64,000 nucleotides of DNA from Microbacterium sp. VKM Ac-2870 (GTDB taxonomy: Bacteria; Actinomycetota; Actinomycetes; Actinomycetales; Microbacteriaceae). The stretch is from positions 186,001-250,000 of the forward strand of contig NZ_JADKSH010000003.1 in the NCBI RefSeq assembly GCF_015350795.1, given 5' to 3'. How positions within the stretch are numbered: the first letter of the stretch is position 1; every line of letters starts with the position of its first letter. A program made the translations under genes and the position numbers. The notes below the pieces were generated by a model, which worked only from the letters and a program-made list of their open reading frames with translations, made no database searches and had not been told where the DNA came from. This document shows positions 35,979 through 43,892 of this stretch, one piece after another.

Positions 35979-36003
35979 CGCCCTGACCGCGCGCGGCGTT
36001 TCT

Positions 36004-36022
36004 CTTCGCTGCGCTCGCGAAG
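36004..36022. terminator. Possible terminator between galE and the GH51 gene
   Basis: CTTCGC (36004-36009) and GCGAAG (36017-36022) form a short perfect stem with a 7-base loop, between convergent genes. The stem is only six pairs, so the assignment is tentative. Confidence 0.4.
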
Positions 36023-36049
36023 CGCCGAGTCGAGACGCGGCTTCGGGTG

Positions 36050-37558
36050 TCAGTCGGCGAGGCGGATGACCGCCCACGCCACCGGCGGCAGCGACAGGTG
36101 CAGCACGTCGCCCTCCCGCGTGACCGACAGCGCCTGCGGCGCCACCCGCTCCGGCTCGGCGAGGGTGTTCGCTGCCCGGTAGTCGGCGTCGGTCACGATC
36201 CACGCCTCGGCAACGGCGACGGATGCCGCACCCAGCGCCGACAGGTCGATCTGCACCTCTGCCGTCTCGGCCACCGAACGGTTCGCGAGGAACACGCTCG
36301 TGCCGGTCTCGTCCGTCGTGGCGACCGCGTTGACCGCGGACACGTCGCCGAACCGGGCGCTCTGTACCCGCGGAGCACCCTCGATCTCGAGCGTGCGCGC
36401 CGTACCGCGGCCCAGCCGGGAGGTGAGCGAGAAGGGGAAGAAGGTGGTCTGACGCCACGCCGGACCGCCCGGCTCGGTCATGATCGGTGCGATCACGTTG
36501 ACGAGCTGCGCGAGCGAAGCCGACCGCACGCGGTCGGAGTGCTGCAGCAGGGTGATGAGCAGATCGCCGACCACGACGGCATCCATGACGTTGTACTGGT
36601 CCTCCAGCAGGCGCGGGGCCACCGGCCAGCCGTCGTCGACGAGATCGCCCGCCTTCGTGCCGTCGTCGGCGAACTGGTACCAGACGTTCCACTCGTCGAA
36701 GGAGAGCATGATGCGCTTGTCGGAGCCGCGCTCGGCGGCGACCTCATCGACCGCCGCGACGACCTCGCGGACGAACAGGTCGGTGTCGACCGCCGAGACG
36801 AGGAACTCCTGCGCCTCGCCGCCCCGCTCCTGGTAGTAGGCGTGGCACGAGATGAAGTCGACATCGTCGAAGGTGTGCCGGAGCACTTCGCGCTCCCATG
36901 AGCCGAAGGTCGGCATGTCGCGTCCCGACGAGCCGCACGCGACGAGCTCGATGGTCGGATCGAGCATGCGCATCGCCTTGGCGGCACGCGAGGCGAGCTT
37001 GCCGTAGTCCTCGGCGTTTCGGTGCCCGAGCTGCCACGGGCCGTCCATCTCGTTGCCGAGGCACCACATGCGCACACCGAAGGGCGTCGGGCGGCCGTTG
37101 GCAGCACGCTCGCGGGTCCACGCCGTGTCGGCGTCGACGTTGGCGTACTCCAGCAGATCGAGAGCCTCGGCGACATCCCGCGTCCCCAGGTTCACCGCGA
37201 GCATCAGGTCGCTGCCGACTTTCTCGAGCCAGTGCGAGAACTCGTGGAGGCCGACCTGGTTGGTCTCCGTCGACCGCCAGGCCAGGTCGAGCCGGCGCGG
37301 CCGGCTCTCGCGCGGGCCAATGCCGTCTTCCCACCGGTACCCGGAGACGAAATTGCCACCGGGGTAGCGGATGGTGGTCACGCCGAGCTCCTGCACGAGC
37401 GCGATCACGTCGGTACGGAAGCCCTCTTCGTCGGCGCTCGGGTGCGCCGACTCATGGATGCCGTCATAGATGTGGCGTCCGAGATGCTCGACGAAGCCGC
37501 CGTACACCCGCGGATCGATCTCGCCGACGACACCGGACACACGCACTCGTGCGGTCAT
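36050..37558 (-). CDS. Alpha-L-arabinofuranosidase, GH51
   Basis: A 502-aa intracellular enzyme that removes terminal arabinofuranose from arabino-oligosaccharides. The catalytic residues are Glu170 (CLGNEMDG, acid/base) and Glu289 (LSFDEWNVWY, nucleophile). IRYPGGNFVSGYRWEDGIGP (64-83) is a hallmark of the family. A C-terminal beta-sandwich follows. No signal peptide, so substrate must be imported. ATG 37558 with GAGAGA upstream. It is the last gene of the minus-strand permease-binding protein-GH35-GH51 operon. Confidence 0.94.
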   Translation of the reverse strand: MTARVRVSGVVGEIDPRVYGGFVEHLGRHIYDGIHESAHPSADEEGFRTDVIALVQELGVTTIRYPGGNFVSGYRWEDGIGPRESRPRRLDLAWRSTETNQVGLHEFSHWLEKVGSDLMLAVNLGTRDVAEALDLLEYANVDADTAWTRERAANGRPTPFGVRMWCLGNEMDGPWQLGHRNAEDYGKLASRAAKAMRMLDPTIELVACGSSGRDMPTFGSWEREVLRHTFDDVDFISCHAYYQERGGEAQEFLVSAVDTDLFVREVVAAVDEVAAERGSDKRIMLSFDEWNVWYQFADDGTKAGDLVDDGWPVAPRLLEDQYNVMDAVVVGDLLITLLQHSDRVRSASLAQLVNVIAPIMTEPGGPAWRQTTFFPFSLTSRLGRGTARTLEIEGAPRVQSARFGDVSAVNAVATTDETGTSVFLANRSVAETAEVQIDLSALGAASVAVAEAWIVTDADYRAANTLAEPERVAPQALSVTREGDVLHLSLPPVAWAVIRLAD

Positions 37559-37599
37559 GATTTCTCTCTCTTCCTTCGACGCGCGCTCGTCGGCGTCAC

Positions 37600-39381
37600 T
37601 CACCACTCGACGGGGCCGAGCAACAGGCGGTCGCTGAACTCCAGCTGCTCCGCGCCTGTCGGTTCCAGATCGAGCACGGTGATCACGTTATGGCCGGCGC
37701 GCGTGAGCGGTGCCGGCACGAACAGGGAGTGCTGCGGTCCCGTCTGCCAGAACCGTCCGAGGCACACGTCGTCGATCCACACGAGCCCGGTACCGAGCGC
37801 GGTGAGATCGAGCACCAGATCGCGCGGGGCGTCGAGGACGACCTCGGCGCGCAGCACGGCGGCTCCGGTCACCGTTTCCCCGACCGGCGTCACGGCGGCG
37901 GCACGGGCGGGCAGGTGCTCCCAGGGCACGACGACAACGTGCCAGGACGCCGGCTCGCGGCCGGCCACGGTCACCGGGCCGATGAGCCCCTTGTGCTCTC
38001 CGATGCGCGGCCCATAGTTCACGCGGCCCTGGTCTTCGACGAGGATGCGCAGCACGCCGGTGCCGCGCGGCAGCACCAGCGTGCGCTCACGACGGTCGCG
38101 CGACAGCGTGCCGACGGGCACACCGTCCAGGCTCACCCAGGCGCGGTCGCGCACCTCGCCGATGGCCAGCACGACGGGGGTGTCGCCCACATCGAGACGG
38201 GTCTCGTAACGCAGGAATCCGCGGGAGACGCTCAGTTCATCCATCGTCGGCGCGTGGTCGACGCGGTGCTCCGGTGCGTCCTCGAGCAGCGCATCGAGTG
38301 CGCTGACCAGCTGCAGCGGTACCGGGGCGGGCGCCGCCGCCAGGGGGGGCAAGAGATCGGCATCCGTGATGTCGGGCACCGGGGCGAAGCGCGAGATGAC
38401 CTCGCGGAACGCCCAGAACTTGTCGGTGGGCCGGCCCGCTTCGTCCAGCGGTGCGTCGTAGTCGTAGCTGGTGATGGTCGGCTCGAACACACCCTTGTCG
38501 TTGGCGCCGTTGGTCAGGCCGAAGTTGGTGCCACCGTGGAACATGTAGATGTTCACCGAGGCGCCTGCGGCGAGCAGGGCCTCGAGCGAGGCGACGGATG
38601 CCGCGGTCGACGAGGTCCGGTGGAACGAGCCCCAGTAGTCGAACCAGCCGCACCAGAACTCGGAGCACATGAGCGGCCCGGTCGGTTGGTGGGTGCGCAG
38701 CACGCGGAGACGCTCGTCGACGTTGCCGCCGAACGATCCGGTGCGGTGAAGCTCGGGCAGGCTGCCGCGCGAGAGCATCTCGTCGGTGGGCTGGTCGACG
38801 CTGGTCAACGGGACCGTGACGCCGGCGGCGAGATACGTGTCGCGCAGAGCGCGCAGATAGTCCTCACGCTCGCCGGCCGTGAACTCGCCGTACGCGCCGT
38901 ACTCGTTCTCGACCTGCATCAGGATGACCGGGCCGCCGCGGTCGATCTGACGGGGAACGACGATCTCGAGAACGCGATCGAGAAAGCCGGTGACCGGGGC
39001 GAGGAAGCGGGGATCGGCCGAACGCACGCCGATGTCGCCGTGACGGAACAGCCACGCGGGCAGGCCGCCACCGTCCCATTCGGCGCAGATGTACGGCCCC
39101 GGACGCACGATCGCATACAGTCCTTCGGCGGCGACGAGGTCGAGGAAGCGGGCGAGGTCGAGGGGACCGTCTGCGAGGAAGACTCCTGGCTCGGGCTCGT
39201 GCTCGTTCCACGGCACGTACGTCTCGATGGTGTTCAGGCCCATGAGGCGGGCCGCGCGGATGCGGTCGACCCACTGGTCGGGGTGCACCCGGAAGTAGTG
39301 CAGGGCGCCGCTGATCACGCGGAACGGCTCGTCGTCGAGCAGGAAGTCGCTCTCACCGATGCGGAAGGTTCCGGTAGCCAT
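37600..39381 (-). CDS. Beta-galactosidase, GH35
   Basis: A 593-aa enzyme of family 35 that releases terminal beta-galactose. The N-terminal barrel has ISGALHYFRVHPDQW, the GH35 signature GGPVILMQVENEYGAYG with Glu160 as acid/base, and the nucleophile Glu241 in LMCSEFWCGWFDYWG. C-terminal beta domains follow. There is no signal peptide, so it acts in the cytoplasm on imported galacto-oligosaccharides, consistent with the transporter genes upstream. It is 41 bases from the GH51 gene and separated from the binding-protein gene by a strong hairpin. Confidence 0.94.
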   Translation of the reverse strand: MATGTFRIGESDFLLDDEPFRVISGALHYFRVHPDQWVDRIRAARLMGLNTIETYVPWNEHEPEPGVFLADGPLDLARFLDLVAAEGLYAIVRPGPYICAEWDGGGLPAWLFRHGDIGVRSADPRFLAPVTGFLDRVLEIVVPRQIDRGGPVILMQVENEYGAYGEFTAGEREDYLRALRDTYLAAGVTVPLTSVDQPTDEMLSRGSLPELHRTGSFGGNVDERLRVLRTHQPTGPLMCSEFWCGWFDYWGSFHRTSSTAASVASLEALLAAGASVNIYMFHGGTNFGLTNGANDKGVFEPTITSYDYDAPLDEAGRPTDKFWAFREVISRFAPVPDITDADLLPPLAAAPAPVPLQLVSALDALLEDAPEHRVDHAPTMDELSVSRGFLRYETRLDVGDTPVVLAIGEVRDRAWVSLDGVPVGTLSRDRRERTLVLPRGTGVLRILVEDQGRVNYGPRIGEHKGLIGPVTVAGREPASWHVVVVPWEHLPARAAAVTPVGETVTGAAVLRAEVVLDAPRDLVLDLTALGTGLVWIDDVCLGRFWQTGPQHSLFVPAPLTRAGHNVITVLDLEPTGAEQLEFSDRLLLGPVEW

Positions 39382-39410
39382 GGGTGCCTCTCAATCGCTG
39401 TCTTTCACAG

Positions 39411-39450
39411 CCGCGGCGGTGGGGTGATGTGAACCACCCCACCGCCGCGG
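39411..39450 (-). promoter_or_regulatory. Intercistronic 16-bp hairpin after the binding-protein gene
   Basis: CCGCGGCGGTGGGGTG (39411-39426) pairs perfectly with CACCCCACCGCCGCGG (39435-39450) around an 8-base loop. It lies between the solute-binding protein stop and the GH35 start. It probably protects the upstream mRNA or partly terminates, so that the binding protein is made in excess over the enzymes. Confidence 0.75.
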
Positions 39451-39465
39451 GTCGTGCAAATGGGC

Positions 39466-40812
39466 TTACTTGTTGACGCTGAAGCCCTGGTCGGTGCCGT
39501 AGGACACGTTCTTGTCCTGCCAGGCCTTCAGACCGTCGGCGATAGGCGTCTTGTTCAGGTACGCCTTGCCCACGGTGTCGGCGTAGATGCTGTTGGCAAA
39601 CGACTGCCACGGCAGGTACTGCCATCCGGTGCCCACCGACTTCGTGGCGTCGACGAGAACCTCGTTGATCTTCTGTCCGCCGAAGTAGTCGGAGGTCTTG
39701 TTCAGGAAGTCCGGGGACTCGAGGTCCTTGGTCGTCGCGGGGAAGCCGCCCGACTTCAGGAACACGTCGATCGAGTCCTGCGAGTTGTTGAGCCACTTGA
39801 GGAAGCCGGCCGCGAGCGCCTGGTTCTTCGAGCCCTTCATGACCACCTCGGACGACCCGCCGTTCTCGGCCGTGGCCGGGGTGCCGTCGTAGGTCGGCAT
39901 GGGGGCAACGGCCCACTTGCCCTTGCCCGCGGGCACGTTGGCCTCGAGCACGCCCGGCATCCAGGCACCGATGGGCAGCGAGGCGATCGTGCCGTCACCG
40001 AGAGCCTGGAACCACTCGTCGCTCCAGCCGGCGATGTTGCCGACGGCGCCCGTGGCGAGCAGCTTGTCCCAGACGCCGGTCCACTTCTTCGCACCCGCGT
40101 CGTTCAGGTCGATCGTGACGTTCTCACCATCGGTCTTGAACGGGCGGCCACCGGCCTGCCAGATCATCGAGGTGCCGAAGCCGGCGTCGGTGCCCTGGTC
40201 GTTGGTGATGTACTTCGTCGGGTCGGCGGCGTGCAGCTTCTGACCCGCGGCGACGTACTCGTCCCACGTCTTGGGAACGGCGATGCCGAACTGATCGAAG
40301 ACCTCCTTGTTGTAGAACAGGGCCATGGGGCCCGAGTCCTGCGGGAGACCCCAGACGCCGCCGCTCTGCGACACGGCGCCCCAGGTGGAGGCGGTGTAGT
40401 CGCCCTTGAGGTCGCCGAAACCGTAGGCGGTCAGGTCCAAGAGCGACCCGGCCAGCTGGAACTGCGGAAGCGACTGGTACTCGATCTGCACGACATCAGG
40501 GATGCCGGAGCCGGCCGAAATGGCGTTCTGCAGCTTCGTGTTGTTGTCGTTGGCCCCACCCGTGTTGACGAGGTTGACCTTGACGTTCGGGTACGCCTTC
40601 TCGAACGCGGCGACCTGGTCCTTGGCCGAGGGGGTCCACGACCAGTACGTGATCTCGCCGCCGGCCTTGAGGGCGTCGTCGATGGAGGAGGCGCTGCCGC
40701 CGGCGTTGGTGCCGCCGCCGTTGCCGCCGGCGCAGGCGGCGAGGCCGCTGCCGATCAGGAGCGCCGTAGCTCCGATGGCGACCACGCGCGCGATCTTCTT
40801 GGTGCTTGTCAT
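39466..40812 (-). CDS. ABC transporter sugar-binding lipoprotein
   Basis: A 448-aa extracellular solute-binding protein of family 1 (CUT1 importers). The lipoprotein signal ends LIGSGLAAC with Cys27. Typical segments are AFEKAYPNVKVNLVNTGG, DVVQIEYQSLPQF and GVWGLPQDSGPMALFYNKEV. It would capture galacto- or arabino-oligosaccharides released by the GH30 enzyme and pass them to the two permeases encoded just upstream. No ATPase gene is in the cluster, so a shared MsiK-type ATPase elsewhere is expected. Confidence 0.92.
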   Translation of the reverse strand: MTSTKKIARVVAIGATALLIGSGLAACAGGNGGGTNAGGSASSIDDALKAGGEITYWSWTPSAKDQVAAFEKAYPNVKVNLVNTGGANDNNTKLQNAISAGSGIPDVVQIEYQSLPQFQLAGSLLDLTAYGFGDLKGDYTASTWGAVSQSGGVWGLPQDSGPMALFYNKEVFDQFGIAVPKTWDEYVAAGQKLHAADPTKYITNDQGTDAGFGTSMIWQAGGRPFKTDGENVTIDLNDAGAKKWTGVWDKLLATGAVGNIAGWSDEWFQALGDGTIASLPIGAWMPGVLEANVPAGKGKWAVAPMPTYDGTPATAENGGSSEVVMKGSKNQALAAGFLKWLNNSQDSIDVFLKSGGFPATTKDLESPDFLNKTSDYFGGQKINEVLVDATKSVGTGWQYLPWQSFANSIYADTVGKAYLNKTPIADGLKAWQDKNVSYGTDQGFSVNK

Positions 40813-40882
40813 GCTGTGTCCTTCCGCTTCTTCGTCGGATATCGGGTGGGGTGTGGTGCTTCGTCGGGCAGTGACACCCCTG

Positions 40883-41803
40883 TCACTGCTTGACGCTTCC
40901 TGCGCTCAGACCTGACTGCCAGTAACGCTGGAGCAGGAGGAAGGCGATGACGATCGGGACGATCGTGAGGAGAGACCCGGTGATCACCAGGTTGAAGATG
41001 GGCTGCGAGCTCACACCGACCGCCTGCAGGTTCCACTGCTGCAGACCGATGGTCAGCGGGAACAGGTTGGGATCGTTGAGCATGATCAGCGGCAGGAAGT
41101 AGTTGTTCCACGTCGCCACGATCGCGAACAGCGCCACCGTGACCACCCCGGGCGCGAGCAGCCGGAGCGAGATCGTGAAGAACGTACGCAGCTCGCCCGA
41201 TCCGTCCACACGGGCTGCTTCGAGCAGCTCGGTGGGCACGGAGTCGACCGCGTAGACCCACACCAGATACAGGCCGAAGGGCGAGATGAGCGACGGGATG
41301 ATGATCGCCCACATCGTGTTGGTCAGCCCGATCTGGCTGAACATGAGGAAGGTCGGCACCGCGAGGGCCGTGCCGGGGACGGCGATCGCGCCGAGGATCA
41401 CGGCGAACACGGCGCGCTTGCCGGGGAAGTTGTACTTCGCCAGCCCGTAACCGGCGAGGGTGGCCAGCAGGGTGGCGCCACCGGCGCCGACGACGACGTA
41501 GAGGAGGGTGTTGAAGAACCAACGAACGAAGATGCCGTCGTTGTAGGTCAGCACCTGGCCGATGTTGTCGAACAGCGCGAAGGGACCCGAGAACCAGAGC
41601 CCGAACGAGCCGATCAGCGACTGCTGGGTTTTGGTCGAGCTGATCACGAGCCACAGCAGCGGCAGGAACGAGTAGACCAGGAACAGCGCCATGATGATCG
41701 TCAGCAGGGGCGACTTGCGCGGTCCCCGCTCGCCGAACTCGGAGGTGCGTCGGCGGGGGCGCCCGGTCATGGTGCCGGTGCGGTCGAAGGGCAGGCCGGC
41801 CAT
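40883..41803 (-). CDS. ABC sugar permease, MalG-like
   Basis: A 306-aa inner-membrane subunit of a CUT1 importer with six transmembrane helices. The cytoplasmic EAA loop, which contacts the ATPase, is in TELLEAARVDGSGELRTFF. It overlaps the upstream permease gene by one base of start and stop (ATGA at 41803). Sugar specificity is inferred from neighbours. Confidence 0.93.
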   Translation of the reverse strand: MAGLPFDRTGTMTGRPRRRTSEFGERGPRKSPLLTIIMALFLVYSFLPLLWLVISSTKTQQSLIGSFGLWFSGPFALFDNIGQVLTYNDGIFVRWFFNTLLYVVVGAGGATLLATLAGYGLAKYNFPGKRAVFAVILGAIAVPGTALAVPTFLMFSQIGLTNTMWAIIIPSLISPFGLYLVWVYAVDSVPTELLEAARVDGSGELRTFFTISLRLLAPGVVTVALFAIVATWNNYFLPLIMLNDPNLFPLTIGLQQWNLQAVGVSSQPIFNLVITGSLLTIVPIVIAFLLLQRYWQSGLSAGSVKQ

Positions 41804-42717
41804 CAGCGGTTCTCCTTACGGGTGCCGCGCAGCTGGACGACGTACGCGATGATGGCCGTGATGACGCCCATGATGATCGCGATGGTGGCGGCGTAGTTGA
41901 CCTGCTGGCCGATGAAGCTCAGGTTGTAGGCGTACATGTTCGGGGTGAAGTACGTCGTCAAGAGGTTCGGGACCAGCGTCTTGAGGATGTTGGGTTCGTT
42001 GAAGAGCTGGAAGCTGCCGATGATCGAGAAGATCGTCGCGATCACCAGTGCTCCGCGCAGGGCGGGCAGCTTGATGGCCCGGATGATGCGGAACTGGCCT
42101 GCACCGTCGAGGGCCGCGGCCTCGTAGAGGTCTTCGGGGATGGTGCGCAGTGCCGAGTAGAAGATCAGCATGTTGTAGCCGATGAACTCCCACGTGATGA
42201 TGTTGCCGATCGCGAGGAGGATCCACTGCTGGGTGAACGGGGTGACCAGGTCGAAGCCCACCAGCTGGTTGATGTTGCCGGCAAGGCCCAGACGGTCGGA
42301 GTACATGAAGCCCCACATGAGCACGGCGACGACGCCGGGCACCGCATACGGCAGGAAGATGCCGATGCGGAAGATCGAGCTGCCCGCGAGGCGGCGGGAG
42401 TCGAGCGCCAGCGCCGCCAGCAGCGCGAGCAGCAGCATGATGGGCACCTGGATGATGAGCACCAGGAAGACGTTGCCGAAGCCGGCCCAGAACTGGCCGT
42501 CGGAGAACGCCTGCACGTAGTTGTCGATTCCGACGAACGAGGTGCCGCCGATCAGCTTCGTGCGAAAGACGCTGAGGTAGATCGAGTACGCGAGGGGCGC
42601 GAGAAACGTCAGCGCGAACACGACGAGGAACGGCAGCACGAACCAGAATCCCGCCCACTGGCGGTCGGTCCGGTGCGCCCGGCGTCGAGCCGGAGCGGTA
42701 ACGGTGAGTGCGGACAT
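41803..42717 (-). CDS. ABC sugar permease, MalF-like
   Basis: A 304-aa permease with six predicted helices, the partner of the MalG-like subunit. The EAA loop is in EDLYEAAALDGAGQFRIIRA. It is the first gene of the five-gene operon. The two LacI-type operators lie 30-80 bases upstream of its start, between it and the divergent lacI gene, so the whole importer-glycosidase operon should respond to that regulator. Confidence 0.93.
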   Translation of the reverse strand: MSALTVTAPARRRAHRTDRQWAGFWFVLPFLVVFALTFLAPLAYSIYLSVFRTKLIGGTSFVGIDNYVQAFSDGQFWAGFGNVFLVLIIQVPIMLLLALLAALALDSRRLAGSSIFRIGIFLPYAVPGVVAVLMWGFMYSDRLGLAGNINQLVGFDLVTPFTQQWILLAIGNIITWEFIGYNMLIFYSALRTIPEDLYEAAALDGAGQFRIIRAIKLPALRGALVIATIFSIIGSFQLFNEPNILKTLVPNLLTTYFTPNMYAYNLSFIGQQVNYAATIAIIMGVITAIIAYVVQLRGTRKENR

Positions 42718-42746
42718 CTTCGTCTGGCCTTCTGTCGGACGGTGCC

Positions 42747-42762
42747 ATGTTTACGTCAACAT
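42747..42762. promoter_or_regulatory. LacI-type operator upstream of the transporter operon
   Basis: ATGTTTACGTCAACAT is one mismatch from the perfect palindrome at 42781. It is 30 bases from the MalF-like start and probably overlaps the transporter promoter. Confidence 0.8.
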
Positions 42763-42780
42763 GGCGAGGTCGAGAGTAGC

Positions 42781-42796
42781 ATGTTGACGTCAACAT
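42781..42796. promoter_or_regulatory. LacI-type operator between the transporter operon and lacI
   Basis: ATGTTGACGTCAACAT is a perfect 16-bp palindrome, 41 bases upstream of the lacI start. Its centre is 34 bases from the other site. Together they would control both divergent transcripts, including autoregulation. Confidence 0.85.
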
Positions 42797-42836
42797 GTGT
42801 CAAGACTTCCCGGTCGACGCTCGAGGAGAAACGCCG

Positions 42837-43892
42837 ATGAACAGCTCCGCAGAGCGTGCGCGCAACGTCTCGCTACACGACGTCGCCCGCCATGCGGGTG
42901 TCTCCGGACAGACGGTCTCGCGGGTCGCGAACAACTCCGACCGCGTGGCCGAGCCGACCCGCAGCCGCGTGCTCGAAGCCATGAGCGCGCTCGGCTACCG
43001 GCCCAACGTCGCCGCCCGCGCACTGCGCCGCGGAACCTTCGGCGCGATCGGCGTCGTGGTGTTCAGCCTCGACTCCCTCGGCAACGTCGGCACCATCGGC
43101 GGCATCCTCGCGGACGCCGCCGCGCGCGGCTACGCCATCGAACTCATCCAGGCCCAACCCGCCCTCACCGCCGGCGACGCGGTCGCCTCGGCGGTCTCAC
43201 GGCTCGATCAAGACGCGGTCGACGGCATCATCGTCGTGATCGAGTCGCACGTGATGTCCTCGGCGTCGGTGAGCTTCCCCCCGGGGATGCCGAGTGTGCT
43301 CATCCAGTCGGGCGCCGGCGACGATCGGCCGTCGGTGACGGCCGATCAAGACACCGGCAGCCGTGAAGCCGTCGCGCACCTGCTCGCCCTCGGCCACGAG
43401 ACCGTGTGGCACATCGCCGGCCCCCCGGAGTCGAAGGCGGCGGAGCTTCGCCGCCTCGCCTGGCGGTCGTCTCTGGAGGCGGCCGGGTGCGCCGTACCCG
43501 AGGTGCATGTCGGCGACTGGACAGCCGAGTCCGGCTATCGCATCGGGCGCCGACTGGCGGGCATCCCCGAGCTGACCGCACTGTTCGCGGCGAACGATCA
43601 GATGGCGCTCGGCGCGATGCGTGCGTTCCACGAGAGCGGGCGGACGGTGCCCGACGACATCAGCGTCGTCGGGTTCGACGACATGGCCGAGGCGGCCTTC
43701 TTCTGGCCGCCTCTGACGACCGTGCATCAGGATTTCGGCACCGCAGGCTCGCTCGCCGTGTCGCTCGTGATCGACCAGATCGAAGGGCGCGCCGTCGCCG
43801 GCGGCGTGCATCCCGTGCCCACCTCGCTGATCGTGCGCGGCTCCACCGCTTCGCGTGCACATGCCGCACCTCCGAAGGAATCACGCCCGTGA
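42837..43892 (+). CDS. LacI-family regulator of the galactan locus
   Basis: A 351-aa repressor. The HTH and hinge are at about 10-65 (VSLHDVARHAGVSGQTVSRV, RPNVAARALRRG), and the periplasmic-binding-protein-like effector domain follows (GAIGVVVFSLDS, AANDQMALGAMRAF, VVGFDDMAEAAFFWPPLTTV). ATG 42837 with GAGGAG upstream. It is divergent from the transporter operon, with two matching operators between them, and the same operator type stands before the GH30 gene. The effector is probably a galacto- or arabino-oligosaccharide. It is coupled to the GH36 gene by a GTGA overlap. Confidence 0.92.
   Translation: MNSSAERARNVSLHDVARHAGVSGQTVSRVANNSDRVAEPTRSRVLEAMSALGYRPNVAARALRRGTFGAIGVVVFSLDSLGNVGTIGGILADAAARGYAIELIQAQPALTAGDAVASAVSRLDQDAVDGIIVVIESHVMSSASVSFPPGMPSVLIQSGAGDDRPSVTADQDTGSREAVAHLLALGHETVWHIAGPPESKAAELRRLAWRSSLEAAGCAVPEVHVGDWTAESGYRIGRRLAGIPELTALFAANDQMALGAMRAFHESGRTVPDDISVVGFDDMAEAAFFWPPLTTVHQDFGTAGSLAVSLVIDQIEGRAVAGGVHPVPTSLIVRGSTASRAHAAPPKESRP

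Noticed and set aside
36004..36022. REP-like element between galE and the GH51 gene
   Set aside because: Only one short stem is visible and no second copy was recognised in the window, so it is listed as a weak terminator only.
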